Positions 1 to 14,785 of a stretch of 64,000 nt of DNA are shown here, one piece after another. The notes under the pieces were generated by a model. That model worked only from the letters and a program-made list of their open reading frames with translations, was not told where the DNA came from and did no database searches. Positions within the stretch are counted from its first letter, which is position 1, and every line of letters begins with the position of its first letter. Both the position numbers and the translations under genes were made by a program. This DNA is from Ficedula albicollis (taxonomy: Eukaryota > Chordata > Aves > Passeriformes > Muscicapidae), in the NCBI RefSeq assembly GCF_000247815.1, contig NC_021677.1, forward strand, positions 63,887,538 to 63,951,537, in the 5' to 3' direction.

Positions 1-38
1 GCAGTGGGAGGGGTCCCTGTCATGGCAGGGGTGGAGTT

Positions 39-554
<516 letters not shown>

Positions 555-845
555 TGTCCAGCCTGGCCTTGGGCACTGCCAGGGATCCAGGGGCAGCCAC
601 AGCTGCTCTGGCAATCCCAGCCCAGCCAGGAATTCCCAATTCCCAACATCCCACCCATCCCTGCCCTCTGGCAGTGTCCCATTCCCTGTGTCCTGTCCCT
701 CCAGCCCTGTCCCCAGCCCCTCTGCAGCTCTCCTGGATCCCTTCAGTTTCTGAGCTCTCCCTGGATCCTTTTTCTCTCCAGGTGAGCATTCCCAGATCTC
801 CAGCCTGGCTCCAGAGGGTTCCAGCCCTGGAACTCTCCTGATCTC
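555..845 (-). repeat. CR1-like LINE tail, continuation
   Basis: Continues the CR1-like sequence of the left flank after the poly-C tract, with 'ggcactgccagggatccagg', 'cagccacagctgctctggca' and 'gtgtcccattccctgtgtcc'. The same run recurs at 13.4, 40.8, 51.97 and 58.3 kb in either orientation. Confidence 0.6.
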
Positions 846-1831
846 CATGGGGAGCAGAGGGAGCAGGAGCAGCTCCAAGCAGAGCTGTTCGCCCTTCAGG
901 CTCTGCACTGAGCACATCCAACCGTGGTGCTCAGCTCTATTATTTCTTTCCCCATGAATTGCCAGCTCAAGCTCAAATGCATTAAAATTGAAAGTGAATT
1001 TTGAATGCAGCTCAATATTTTATCTGCAATCCTGTATCGTGTGTAGTTTGCTTGGCCTGGAGCAGTGAAATCGCTCTTGTCGACTGCATTGAAAATGAGG
1101 CAAAGATAATGCCGTGATTTTTCCTTTATTCTGGATGATGGATGCTAAGCTGGCTACAAACTTGTGGTTTCCATGTCCTCAGGAGCTCAGCCAGGGCTCC
1201 AAACTGCCCAGGGAAGATGCAGCCATGGATTTATGGGAACAGCACAAAGCCCCTGGGGGCATCCCCAGCTTTGGACAGAGCTCTGGGAGGGTCTTTAATT
1301 AGCAAAGTTCTTCCCTCCCCCAGAGGGGCTGGCACTGCCCAGGCTCCCCAGGGAGCCAGAGCTCCAGTTTGGACACCAGGGATGCCAGGGGGGATTTTGG
1401 GGGGTCTGGGCAGGGACAGGGGCTGGGATGATCCCTGAGGGTCCCTCCAGCTCAGGACATTCCCTGATTTTGTGACACTGACCGTGGCTTGCAGGAGTGA
1501 GGTGGGAGGAGGGAATGGCTGCCCAGGGAAGGAAATGCCTCAGCCCCAGCTCTGCCTGTGCTGGCTGCCTCATTTCTCTTCATTAAACTGCACCCAGCAC
1601 TTGACAGAGCAGGATTTTCCATGTGCAAATTCCAGCACTTAATGAAGATTTGTTTGCAAGGATCTGAGTAAATCCTGGTGCTGCCTCCCCCCTTAGACGG
1701 GGCAGAGCTCCTGGAACCCAGCACACAGCCCCAGCTGGGCTTTGGGAGATCCAACAGGCCAGTCTGGGGTTGCAGGAACCTGGGGTGATCCTCAACTCCT
1801 CCTGGAAGGATCCCATGCTCCAAGTGCAGCC
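846..1831. other. Spacer between inverted repeat arms, no gene seen
   Basis: About 980 bp without a convincing open frame or a repeat I recognise. AT-richer at 940-1,110, GC-rich after. Short frames here (for example 1,114-1,302) have no codon bias or splice context that would support coding. Confidence 0.5.
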
Positions 1832-2139
1832 CAGAGCCAGGCTGGATGGGCTGGAGCACCTGGGACAGGGGGAGGTGTCCCTGCCCATCCAGGGGTGGCT
1901 CTGGGGGGGATTTGAGGTCCCTTTAACCCAAACCATGCTGGGATGATGATTCTGGGATGGGGATCCTGTGGACAGTGGGGTACAAGAACCCCACCCTGAT
2001 GGAGATGCAGTAAGGAGCAGAATTTTTGGTTTAAAATATTCAGGTAGTTGGAGCTCAGGCCGGTTTGGGATGTTTCTTCATGGAGAAGATGAACTGGCTC
2101 CTCCCAAGATGATTTGGATTGGAAGGAACTTAAAATCCC
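1832..2139. repeat. Right arm of ~310 bp inverted repeat
   Basis: Inverted partner of 39-349. Its left third is a CR1-like tail on the + strand with 'tttaacccaaaccatgctgg'. Its right two thirds carry the inverted copies of the landmarks named for the left arm. The spacer of about 1.5 kb makes a stable hairpin unlikely; two opposite insertions of one composite element, or an inverted duplication, are both possible. Confidence 0.85.
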
Positions 2140-2556
2140 ATGGCACTGATGGGATTTGAGGTCCTTCCAACACAACCCACCCCAGGATTCTGTTTTTCCT
2201 CCCACTGCACTGGGAGCTCGAATTAGTTTTTTTCTGCAGTAATTGAGAAGGAGCTGATGGGGCTGAGCCGTGGGTCAGGTCTGGGGCTGGATTTTCAGAG
2301 GGAAAAGCTGAATTTCTCCCCCAGCCCAGGCCGTGCTGGAGCAGATCTGTGCAGAGGGCTCTGATGGATCTCTCGGGCTCCCTGCAGAGCCCCAGGCTCT
2401 GGGTAATGGGCAGAAGTTTATTTGTGGTGACGCTGGTAGTGCACAACGTTTCCTAATGGGCCCCATAAAAGATTTAGGGGGAATGGAGATGAGGGAGGGA
2501 AAGATGCAAATCTCAGGCCCTGCAGGTCTCTAATATTGTTTTCCCTCCAGAAGGAA

Positions 2557-2715
2557 ATCACCACTAAATGTCCTCCCCAGCTCACTGTGGTTTGCCAGGG
2601 TTCTGCTCCTTTTCCTGCTTCCTCGTGCACAGTATCACCACTAAATGTCCTCCCCAGCTCACTGTGGTTTGCCAGGGGCGGGTTCTGCTCCTTGTCCTGC
2701 TTCCTCGTGCACAGC
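2557..2715. repeat. 77 bp tandem duplication, 2 copies
   Basis: A unit starting 'atcaccactaaatgtcctcc' at 2,557 is repeated from 2,634. The copies differ by a 5 bp insertion and a few substitutions, and the second copy ends with a further short repeat of 'cctgcttcctcgtgcacag'. Confidence 0.9.
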
Positions 2716-3780
2716 CTGCTTCCTCGTGCACAGTTTCACTTTAAAAATGCAGTGTAACGTCATTGACCCGTTCCTTCCTTGCTTTGCTCTGAGGGGGGAG
2801 GGACTGGGGCTGGAATCACACTGAGCCCTGTGGGATTCACCCCAAAAACCTGCATTTAATCCCTGCTTCCCCTGGCCTGGGCTCTGTTCTCCTCTGCCCT
2901 CCCTTGGGGACTCACTTTGGTAACGAGCTCCTGCTCTCGTGTGCAGCCAGGGAATTCATGGAAATGGCTTGGACTGATCACAGGCAGCCCTGGCAGATCC
3001 TTTATTCTGCCCCGGGAAGAAAAACCTCTGAAGGTTATGGCAATTTTTGCTCAATTTTTGCCTCACCATGCAATGTTTTGGATAATCTTGGGGTGTCTTT
3101 GGGGCTGCTGCTGTTGGGATCCCACCCTGCTCCACCCCCTCCCTTGGGAGATGCTTCCTGCCTGTTTGAAGAGTAATTATTAATTTTGTTCGAGGAATTT
3201 TTAATTGAAATGGAATATAAGAAATAATATAAATATATTTAATTTAAAAAATACAATAAAATATTCAAATCTTGAGCCAGTGCCTTCCTTCCAGTGAGAC
3301 ACTTCAGAAGTGGGGACTTGCCCTGACTTTGCCATTTTTGCACGGCTGATAAACCCTGTCCCTTCCACTCCAGAGGGGCATCGCCACGGAGTGCTGCCTT
3401 CCCACTGCTGGCTGTTTAATGTGGCACGGGGCACACCAGCCTCGGCTTTTGGATGGAAATGGGTTCTAAACTCCTTTTCTTGGTCACTTGCTGCCCTAGC
3501 GGGGACGGGGTTGGAAGGAGCACCGGAACAGGAATCGCTTTTCCCATGGTTTGGGATGGAATTAGAGCGGCAGAGGGAGCCCTGCCTGGGACAGGGTGCT
3601 CCTCCCAAACTCAGACCCGCGGTGGGTTGGATGTGTCTGGGCTGAGCCCAGCCCAGGGCGGATCTGGGGGAGGAGGTGACAATTAAACAGCCGAGGGCTG
3701 ATCTGGGCCACCAAATCTGGGCTCCCACCTAAACCACAGTGCTGGGGAAGGTCCTGACTCCTGCCCAGCTTGGAACTACA
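2716..3780. other. Unremarkable noncoding stretch
   Basis: No supported gene. 3,170-3,265 is strongly AT-rich, with runs of TTTAA and AATAT type sequence. The rest is GC-rich, without repeats I can name. Confidence 0.5.
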
Positions 3781-3784
3781 TCAC

Positions 3785-4170
3785 AGCTTCGTGGAATCAC
3801 AGGATCATGGAAAAGTTCAGGCTGGAAAATCCCTCTGAGCCCATCGAGTCCAGCCATTCCCAGCACTGCCCTGTGTCCCCAAGTGCCACCTCCACAGGGC
3901 TTTAAATCCCTCCTGGAATGGGGACTCCAGCCCTGCCCCGGGCAGCCGTGCCAGCCTGGACAGCCCCTTTTGGGAAGGAATTTTCCCAATTTTCCCAATA
4001 TGCAACACAAACCTCGCCTGGTGCAGCCTGAGCCTGTTCCCTCCTGTGCCATCCCTGTCCCTGGAGAAGGATCCTGCCTCCTGCCAGGGACTCTGCAGAG
4101 CCTCAGGGTCCCCCTGAGCCTCCTTTTCTCCAGCCTGCCCATGAGCACATCCCAAATTCCCTCTCCCAAA
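3785..4170 (-). repeat. CR1 LINE 3' region
   Basis: The longest and most CR1-like stretch in the window. Read on the + strand it has 'gaatcacaggatcatgg', 'agccattcccagcactgccc', 'gggaaggaattttcccaat' and 'ctgagcctccttttctccag', in the same order as the antisense of an avian CR1 3' end. Frames are broken and no reverse transcriptase domain remains. Confidence 0.75.
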
Positions 4171-4569
4171 TTCACCCCTGCCATCCTCAATGGGAGCTGT
4201 CACATTTTCCACCCAACAAGACGGAACAATTCGAGTTTCATCCCCAGCTCATTTGCATCCATTTTACTGAACACATCTTGAAATATTTCCTTGTCCTGGA
4301 GTTCCTCCAACAGCCTCGGTGGCAAATATAATTTTCTCATTATCGCCGGGTGGTTGTTGAAGAGTGACGATAAAAAAGGAAGACAAAGCTTTCAGGTTGG
4401 ATTAGCCCCTGCTCCAGGCTGCTCTGGGTGTTTTGGCACCTCCTCTCCCAGGGGGGACCTGGGGGGTGTGGGGTCCTCTGGCAGCCACCATGGGCACGCA
4501 GGGATGGAGAGAAAGGAGAAATAAAGATGGGTATGAAACAACAGGGAAGTGCTGCCTGCCAGGGACACT
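4171..4569. other. Noncoding stretch between CR1 and LTR
   Basis: No gene or repeat recognised. It has a mixed AT-rich part at 4,200-4,400 and a GC-rich part after that. Confidence 0.4.
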
Positions 4570-5640
<1,071 letters not shown>

Positions 5641-5980
5641 CAGCCCAAGACAGGTCACCAAACCTGGCACCACAGGGAGTGACCACGGTCCTTTGCCACC
5701 TCCCGAAATTTGGGGGCACCATGGTGAGTGGGAGGAGGGAGCCAGGGAGGAGCAACTCCTGGGGGGAATCAGTTGCTTTGTCAGATGTTGGTTTTCCTCC
5801 CTTTGCTTTAATGAACTGAGGCTGCTTCGTGCTTGTTCCATCAATAAATTTGACTTTCCCTGACGATGCTGGCCTCACCTTCTCCCCGGGAAGGGGCAGG
5901 CTGTGAGCTGGGGGAATATCCAACAAAAACAGGGAAAAGAATCTCAGAATTCTGGGGTTGGAAAAGCCCTCCTGAAGCGC
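5641..5980. other. Noncoding stretch
   Basis: No gene or recognised repeat. Ends at the TG that begins the next LTR. Confidence 0.4.
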
Positions 5981-6200
5981 TGCCTGGAAAGGCTGAGCTG
6001 GAACAGAGACCAGGCAGAGCAGAAGGAATAAAATCAGTTTTTATTGAAAGGTTTCACCTTGGCCAGTGCAAGAGCCCGGCCAGGGCTGCACCCAGATCAA
6101 ATCCCAGATGGATCCTGGTCACCAGTTTTACACTTTTATAAGTTTTGGTTCATCTTGGGGTCAATTGCCCAACCACAGCCCCAGGTTATAAAATCTCAAC
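5981..6200 (-). mobile_element. LTR family F copy 1, U3/R part
   Basis: Near-identical to 60,417-60,640. On the minus strand it shows a TATA box (TATAAAAG, + strand 6,133-6,140), then about 90 bp later AATAAA (+ strand 6,040-6,045), and it ends in CA at 5,981. That order fits the U3/R part of a retroviral LTR. At its upstream side it passes directly into a (CCCTT)n array. No internal retroviral genes are visible. Confidence 0.75.
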
Positions 6201-8065
6201 CCCTTCCCTTCCCTTCCCTTCCCTTCCCTTCCCTTCCCTTCCCTTCCCTTCCCTTCCCTTCCCTTCCCTTCCCTTCCCTTCCCTTCCCTTCCCTTCCCTT
6301 CCCTTCCCTTCCCTTCCCTTCCCTTCCCTTCCCTTCCCTTCCCTTCCCTTCCCTTCCCTTCCCTTCCCTTCCCTTCCCTTCCCTTCCCTTCCCTTCCCTT
6401 CCCTTCCCTTCCCTTCCCTTCCCTTCCCTTCCCTTCCCTTCCCTTCCCTTCCCTTCCCTTCCCTTCCCTTCCCTTCCCTTCCCTTCCCTTCCCTTCCCTT
6501 CCCTTCCCTTCCCTTCCCTTCCCTTCCCTTCCCTTCCCTTCCCTTCCCTTCCCTTCCCTTCCCTTCCCTTCCCTTCCCTTCCCTTCCCTTCCCTTCCCTT
6601 CCCTTCCCTTCCCTTCCCTTCCCTTCCCTTCCCTTCCCTTCCCTTCCCTTCCCTTCCCTTCCCTTCCCTTCCCTTCCCTTCCCTTCCCTTCCCTTCCCTT
6701 CCCTTCCCTTCCCTTCCCTTCCCTTCCCTTCCCTTCCCTTCCCTTCCCTTCCCTTCCCTTCCCTTCCCTTCCCTTCCCTTCCCTTCCCTTCCCTTCCCTT
6801 CCCTTCCCTTCCCTTCCCTTCCCTTCCCTTCCCTTCCCTTCCCTTCCCTTCCCTTCCCTTCCCTTCCCTTCCCTTCCCTTCCCTTCCCTTCCCTTCCCTT
6901 CCCTTCCCTTCCCTTCCCTTCCCTTCCCTTCCCTTCCCTTCCCTTCCCTTCCCTTCCCTTCCCTTCCCTTCCCTTCCCTTCCCTTCCCTTCCCTTCCCTT
7001 CCCTTCCCTTCCCTTCCCTTCCCTTCCCTTCCCTTCCCTTCCCTTCCCTTCCCTTCCCTTCCCTTCCCTTCCCTTCCCTTCCCTTCCCTTCCCTTCCCTT
7101 CCCTTCCCTTCCCTTCCCTTCCCTTCCCTTCCCTTCCCTTCCCTTCCCTTCCCTTCCCTTCCCTTCCCTTCCCTTCCCTTCCCTTCCCTTCCCTTCCCTT
7201 CCCTTCCCTTCCCTTCCCTTCCCTTCCCTTCCCTTCCCTTCCCTTCCCTTCCCTTCCCTTCCCTTCCCTTCCCTTCCCTTCCCTTCCCTTCCCTTCCCTT
7301 CCCTTCCCTTCCCTTCCCTTCCCTTCCCTTCCCTTCCCTTCCCTTCCCTTCCCTTCCCTTCCCTTCCCTTCCCTTCCCTTCCCTTCCCTTCCCTTCCCTT
7401 CCCTTCCCTTCCCTTCCCTTCCCTTCCCTTCCCTTCCCTTCCCTTCCCTTCCCTTCCCTTCCCTTCCCTTCCCTTCCCTTCCCTTCCCTTCCCTTCCCTT
7501 CCCTTCCCTTCCCTTCCCTTCCCTTCCCTTCCCTTCCCTTCCCTTCCCTTCCCTTCCCTTCCCTTCCCTTCCCTTCCCTTCCCTTCCCTTCCCTTCCCTT
7601 CCCTTCCCTTCCCTTCCCTTCCCTTCCCTTCCCTTCCCTTCCCTTCCCTTCCCTTCCCTTCCCTTCCCTTCCCTTCCCTTCCCTTCCCTTCCCTTCCCTT
7701 CCCTTCCCTTCCCTTCCCTTCCCTTCCCTTCCCTTCCCTTCCCTTCCCTTCCCTTCCCTTCCCTTCCCTTCCCTTCCCTTCCCTTCCCTTCCCTTCCCTT
7801 CCCTTCCCTTCCCTTCCCTTCCCTTCCCTTCCCTTCCCTTCCCTTCCCTTCCCTTCCCTTCCCTTCCCTTCCCTTCCCTTCCCTTCCCTTCCCTTCCCTT
7901 CCCTTCCCTTCCCTTCCCTTCCCTTCCCTTCCCTTCCCTTCCCTTCCCTTCCCTTCCCTTCCCTTCCCTTCCCTTCCCTTCCCTTCCCTTCCCTTCCCTT
8001 CCCTTCCCTTCCCTTCCCTTCCCTTCCCTTCCCTTCCCTTCCCTTCCCTTCCCTTCCCTTCCCTT
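6201..8065. repeat. Perfect (CCCTT)373 microsatellite
   Basis: 1,865 bp of uninterrupted CCCTT units (AAGGG on the minus strand), 373 by count of the coordinates, with no substitution that I can see. The minus strand is a polypurine G-tract repeat able in principle to form G-quadruplex or triplex DNA. The (LPFPS)n and (GKGRE)n frames are repeat translations. Perfect purity over this length also raises the possibility that an assembler set the length by traversing a graph loop. Confidence 0.95.
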
Positions 8066-8070
8066 CCCCC

Positions 8071-8275
8071 TTGTCCCAGCCCAGAGCTCTGAGTGCCACC
8101 CCCAGGTGACACCCCCAGGGATGGGCACTGCAACCCTCCCTGGGCACTGCCACCCCCCGAGCTCCCTTCCCATGGGGAAATTCCTGCTGCTTCCCCCTGA
8201 GCCTGCCCTGCCCAGCCTGAGCTGTTCCCTCTCCTCCTGTCCCTGTTCCCTGGGGAGGGGCAGCACGAAGGAAAT
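8071..8275 (-). repeat. CR1-like LINE fragment
   Basis: Contains 'cagagctctgagtgccaccc', 'ccctccctgggcactgccac' and 'cccatggggaaattcctgct'. The same ordered block recurs in reverse complement at 14.45, 18.0, 26.3, 32.7 and 41.7 kb. It directly abuts the microsatellite. Confidence 0.6.
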
Positions 8276-8399
8276 TGGACCAAATTCAGCCTCTTGTCTC
8301 CCAAAGCCTTCTCCAGGAGCACCTGCGGCATCCCAGGATGGATCCCAGCTGCCTCAGGGGTTTGTCATGAGGCGTGTCCCAGGCTGAGGTGGATTAGAG

Positions 8400-8690
8400 G
8401 TGATCACAGCTCCTGCTGTGCTGCTCTGGCAGGGCTAATGATCTCAAGTGTTTATTTCATGCTCCATTGCTACGACTAAACGGCTGCAATAGATAATGGG
8501 ATTATTCCAGCCTTTTTCAGCTCCAGGCTGATGGCCATAAGGAACATGGGAAGTGTCATTATTAGGGGAAAAGTGCTGCTCAGGTATTTTGTGGTCATTA
8601 AGTGTTCAATCAGAACATTTATGTGTCGTGGAAACAAATAAAGCGAGGAGAATAATAACTGAGGAGTTACTAACACTTCACACAGTCATC
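8400..8690. other. Candidate conserved noncoding element
   Basis: Single-copy in this window, AT-richer than its surroundings, not low-complexity, and without a sustained open frame. It has homeobox-like AT cores such as 'attaatta' downstream and 'taatgggatta'. The call rests on composition only; conservation cannot be seen from one sequence. Confidence 0.3.
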
Positions 8691-9071
8691 CCAGCAACTC
8701 CCAGGAGCCTTTTGGGATTAATTAATGGATGCTCTGCCCACTCTTGGAATACATACAGCCCTGATTCTGCCATGACACACCCCTCGAGTTTTGCCTTTTC
8801 CTGGGTGGTGTATGGCCCATTCCAGCTGAAATAGCTCTGTGATCCCATGGTCTCCTGGCTCCCTGCAGCCTCCCAGTTCTGCTACAGGAACTGGTAACTC
8901 TGAGTCACTGCTGGTGTCCTTGGCAGGTTTGGGGTGAGGAGACCCAGGGGCTGCAGCTCCCACGCCGGTGAGTGGAGATTTTCTCTGTCCAGCTCAGATT
9001 TTAGGCTGGGAGAGGCTGGAGGGCGGGGAGAGCCTGGAGCAGCTCCTGGAGGGAGGGGAGGCGGTGGTGTA

Positions 9072-9235
9072 CACATAGAATCCCAGAATTCCTGACTGGT
9101 TTAGGATGGAAAGGGCTTTCAGTCCCCCCCAGTGCCACCCCTGCCCCTGTCCTGCCCTGACACCTCCCAGTCCCAGGCTGCTCCAACCCCAATGTCCAAC
9201 CGTGGCCATTCATTGTAGGTCTCTTCCAACTGAAA
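9072..9235 (-). repeat. CR1-like LINE tail
   Basis: Reads 'agaatcccagaattcctgac', 'cagtgccacccctgcccctg' and 'ggctgctccaaccccaatgt', the standard tail of this window in antisense. Confidence 0.65.
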
Positions 9236-9320
9236 TATTCTATTAAATATTAAATATATCGAATATAAAATACATACATAAAAGTAAATTAAATATATTA
9301 ATATATACTCGACATATTAT
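9236..9320. repeat. AT-rich low-complexity tract
   Basis: Imperfect repeats of 'attaaatatattaatat' immediately after the CR1-like tail. This could be its degenerate 3' simple repeat. Confidence 0.6.
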
Positions 9321-10278
<958 letters not shown>

Positions 10279-10365
10279 GATGAGGGAAAGGGAGCCTGAG
10301 CCCCTCTGGGCTGTCCCTGCCCTGCACACACAGCACCTGCCGGGGGTCCTGCAGGCTCCAGCCCC

Positions 10366-10835
<470 letters not shown>

Positions 10836-11429
10836 AGCTGGAACTGGCAGGGCTGTGAGCAATCCCCGTCTCCTGGTGGGGAGCAGGAGCTGAGCCCTGC
10901 TCCTGCTCTGTCCCTTTGCTGCCCTTCTCACCTCCCCCAGCTCTGACCCAGCCCTGTGTGGCACAAAAAGCTTCACTGACGCCTCCAGATTCACCTTTCG
11001 TGTTTCCAGCTCTGCCCTGCCCTGGTGAGTGGCTCTGAGCTCCACACACAGTGTCACAAGCTCTCCTCCCAGCTCAGGCACACACAACAATCCTTGTCCA
11101 GCCCAGAACCAAGGACACGCTGCAGCTCCAGCCCCAAAAAGTGCAACCGGAGAGAATGGAGGAGAGAATGTGGGAGGGTGGGACTGCAGAGCCCGGAGCT
11201 GGGATGGGACAGTGAACCCCAAGGTGGGAGTGGAGCCAAAGTGACCCAAGTGTGAAACTCCTGCCTGGGATCCATGCGGGGTGTGAGCACAGCCGGGCTC
11301 TGGCACTGCCCGAGGTGAGTCCTGTGCAGGGCTGGGAGTGAATCCCTGCTTTGTTCCTCCGGCTCTGCCCAGCCTCTGCCCCAGGGAGCCTCTCCGGGCA
11401 GCGCTGGGGTCAGGGCAGGCTCTGGGCCA
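10836..11429. other. GC-rich noncoding stretch
   Basis: No supported gene. Several overlapping short frames, none with clear coding character. Confidence 0.4.
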
Positions 11430-11800
11430 GGGTTTGGGGTTTTAGAATGTAGTAATAAATATGGGACAAGATGGAAGTTCTTGGGCGTTGGCTCTTTCTT
11501 CCTTCTTGTTCCTTCTTCTTCATGATTCCAGGCAGTTTTTGGGTTGGACAGTTGGTACTGCAGGGCAGGTCACGGGAGTTTGGTTGTTGGGTCAAAAGTA
11601 TAAAGAATACAGATGTTAGCCCTTAATGGGATAGTGAGACTTTAAAAGGCCTTGCAGCTAACTAGATTCACCTCCTTTCTGTCACTTTTGGCTTGCTAGT
11701 TAAAAGTGCTGAAGAGCTCTCTGTACTTCAGACAAGGTTTGATAAACAACCAAGTCCCAACAAGAAATTTGTACCTCGAGTGTTCAATCCTAACCCTGAG
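11430..11800 (+). mobile_element. LTR family B copy 1
   Basis: Shares an ordered series with the reverse complement of 46,970-47,352: 'atgggacaagatgga', a TTC-rich run, 'gcaggtcacgggagtttggt', 'tgggtcaaaagtata' and 'aaaaggccttg'. This copy is more diverged. No retroviral genes are beside it. Confidence 0.6.
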
Positions 11801-12059
11801 TAAAGAAAAATATAAATCTGATTTTTTTTGGTCCACTTTCAGGGCCCAGCTGCTCACACTCCACACCGAGGAGAGCAGCAGGGCTGGCACCTGCTGCCAG
11901 CACTTTTCATCCATCCTGCCCGTGCTGGAAGCCAGGGCTGGACACACAGAACTGTTTTTATCCCGTGCTGTGCTCGGGGCTCACAGCTTTGTCCTGCTGG
12001 GTCCCTGATCTCCCCCAGGATGAGGGAGGAGAGGGGGTTTGAGGCCCTGCTCAGGTGGT

Positions 12060-12650
12060 TTTGTAGCTGAAAAATGTGAAAAAAGATGTTTCCTTTCCTG
12101 GTAAATTCAAAGAGGTTTAATAAAAGACAATAAGAGATAAATAATAAAGCAAAGGGTTAATGTGGCCAGGTGATTTGCATTCAGCCAGGAGCACACCCTA
12201 ACTCAGAAAACACTTCTTTAAATGCATCAACCTGTTGCATATTCATAGATCTTTATGCATTATTCAAAATCATCCCTCCAACCTCTAAATCAACTTTTTT
12301 TCCCTTGTGGCTCCATCCTGTCGCCCACTCCCTGATCAATAAATTCCTTCCCTGGGATTCTGGTGTCCATCATCCCTGTCTTCATCCAGATAGGATAATC
12401 CAAGAATTATTCTGATTATCTTTTACCATTCTCTGAGTTAGTTACATGAACAAAAGCTATTTACATCACCATGTTATAGTAAAAAAAAAATATATATATA
12501 TTTATCACATTACTATTTCTAAATTTTGTTAACAGCAGAACGAAAAGAAACTACATTCATACAGGAAAGTTTCCAACATTATGCATAGAGCATTCATTTT
12601 AATATTTGTGAAAAGCCAATAATATAAAATGGACTTATAACAAAAAGTGA
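12060..12650. mobile_element. Possible LTR/ERV remnant, AT-rich
   Basis: AT-rich, with repeated 'aataaa' and 'tttaat' motifs, an A-run and a (TA)n at 12,480-12,500. It resembles the AT-rich antisense LTRs of passerines, but I have no second copy here to prove it. It could equally be single-copy DNA. Confidence 0.3.
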
Positions 12651-13213
12651 GGAGAGTGTTCCCCAGGTCTGGTGGAGGTTTTCACTCCACTTTTCATGAT
12701 CTCCCAGCAGGCTGGGTGGTGCCTTTGTGGGGATTTGGGGTGCTCTATCTCCTGTTTTCTCTCTGCTCTGAAAGCTCTGGCATTTCTTGCTGGGGCAGAG
12801 CTGTCTGTGACTTATCCCAGTGAAAAGTGAAGAGATTATTTACCTAATGCTTTCAAACCCATCCTTTGCTTTCCAGGCAGGTGCTGGTGATCCTGGGCCC
12901 CTGCGCTTCTGAAATTAAATCTCTGGTTCTTTACAGTTTGAATGGGATTTTGTTGGAACATTTCATGCAGCTATAATTGAATCTTTCTTCCCTTTCACAG
13001 AATGATTCGATTTTGCCCAAATCAGGCATCAGATTAATCTGGAATAATGTTCAAACAGCTTGACTTGAAAAAAAACCAACCCCTGACAGCTCTTGCAGGG
13101 TCCCTGCTGGAGCAGCCTTTTCCATCACAACTTCCAGAGAGAAGGAAAGATGATTTGGGGAGTCCTTTCAGTTTCCTGCAGGGAGAGTTTTTCCAGCCAC
13201 CCTGGGCCTTGCA
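12651..13213. other. Noncoding stretch
   Basis: No gene or recognised repeat. The AT-richer part at 12,900-13,060 shows no repeats. Confidence 0.4.
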
Positions 13214-13290
13214 CAGAATCATGGAATGGCTGGAAGGGACCTCAGATCCCCCCCCATTCCCCCCCTGCCGTGGCAGGGACCCCTCCCACT

Positions 13291-13365
<75 letters not shown>

Positions 13366-13420
13366 AGCCTGGCCTTGGGCACTGCCAGGGGTCCAGGGGC
13401 AGCCACAGCTGCTCTGGGAA
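13214..13420 (-). repeat. CR1-like LINE tail interrupted by poly-C
   Basis: Runs 'cacagaatcatggaatggct' to 'ccctcccactgtc', then poly-C 13,293-13,365, then 'agcctggccttgggcactgc'. Other copies of this tail carry only about 20-25 bases between those landmarks. Confidence 0.7.
13293..13365. other. Poly-C tract 5 (73 bp), probable assembly gap
   Basis: Replaces the 'aggtgctccagcccc...tgtcc' segment present in the sister copies. Confidence 0.8.
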
Positions 13421-14439
13421 CACTGATGGATGACATTATGTCAAAATAAAACCATGAAATTATGTCAAATCGAAGCCCCAGTTTAAGGGGGTTTTGCTTT
13501 AGGAGATGTCCCACACACCAGGGGCTGAAGGTGACTCTGTGGTGTGTCCAAGCCCAGGTGAGGTCTCAGGGCAGGGCTTAAGAAAACGTGTTTTCCTCCC
13601 CCAGCTGATGCTCACTGCAGTAATATTTCAACAAAACAATCTGGAAGAAAAAAAAGCCAATTTATTTTTCAACATAAATTGCCCAGAACAGATCAAGCTT
13701 CTCAGATTTTCTCAGGTTTTGGTGCTGGGGGTCTCTGGTGTTTGCTCCTGGGTGTGTTGGCAGGGGAAGGTTAAAATCACCTGTCAGGGGTTCCTGCCTC
13801 AGGGCCACGGGCTGGATTAAAGAACCTCTTGATCCTTGTGCAGATGAACATCTCCAGATCCCAGCTTTGCCGGGGTGCCTGTGAACCAGGCAGATTTCAC
13901 AGAGAATGTCTGCTCCCTTTCACCCCTCACTAATCACCACACTCACAGGAACGTGTTGTCAAATAGCAGATGGTGCATTATTCTGGAAATAACTGATCAA
14001 CATATGTTTACTTCAGACATAAAGGCTGCCTGTGAAACAGCCAGGAGTTATTTCATGTATGGATGAAGAAACGCTGCTTTCAAAGGGCTCAGCTCCCAGA
14101 GGGCACAATTAGCACATCCCTACATGGAGCTGGAAATCAAAGTTCTGCATCTCCACCTGATTTCCACTTGTTTGAGCTGGGCCTGGCTTGTCAAAGGATT
14201 TCCTTCAGCACCGAACAATCGTTCTGGGCTAGGAAAATTCCCTGGTCTTGATGTTATTTGTGCTCCATCTGCTCCTAAAAATTCAGCACTGCAGTTCCCT
14301 CAGGGGGAGGAAGTGAATTGTCCATCAGCAACTGATGTGGATCCCTAAGAACTCCTTGCAATTTGCCTTTGCTCCCACATAATTGCATTTATTAATTGAA
14401 AATATGAGCATGCCTGGAAAAAAAAACTGCCTTAATTTT
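13421..14439. other. Noncoding stretch
   Basis: No supported gene. 13,850-14,060 is AT-richer and not repetitive. Confidence 0.4.
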
Positions 14440-14600
14440 GGGAGATTCATCAGCACTGGAGGGGCTGCCCAGGGAGGTTTGCAGTGCCCATCCCTGGGGG
14501 TGTCCCAGGAATTCCTGGGGGTGGCACTCAGAGCTCTGGGCTGGGGACAAGGTGGGCACAGCTGGGACTTGCTGGCCTTGGGGACCTCTTCCAACTTTCC
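14440..14600 (+). repeat. CR1-like LINE fragment
   Basis: Contains 'cccagggaggtttgcagtgc', 'ggcactcagagctctgggct' and 'ggcacagctgggact', the inverted form of the block at 8,071-8,275. Confidence 0.65.
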
Positions 14601-14639
14601 TGATCCTGTGTTTCCATGCTGAATAACTAACTGAACCTG

Positions 14640-14707
14640 TTTTTTTTTGTTGTTGTTTTTTTTTTTGTTTGTTTGGTTTTTTTTTGTTTTTTGTTTTTTT
14701 GGTTTTT

Positions 14708-14766
<59 letters not shown>

Positions 14767-14785
14767 TTGTTTTTTTTTTTTTGCA
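14640..14785. repeat. T-rich tract, poly-C 6 (14,710-14,766), T-rich tract
   Basis: Poly-T with G interruptions, then 57 bp of pure C, then 'ttgtttttttttttt'. Similar G-interrupted T-runs lie on both sides, as expected if one low-complexity tract could not be assembled through. Confidence 0.75.

Noticed and set aside
6044..8331. 680-711 codon frames of (LPFPS)n and (GKGRE)n
   Set aside because: A pentanucleotide array with no stop codon is open in all frames; the flanks are LTR and CR1-like.
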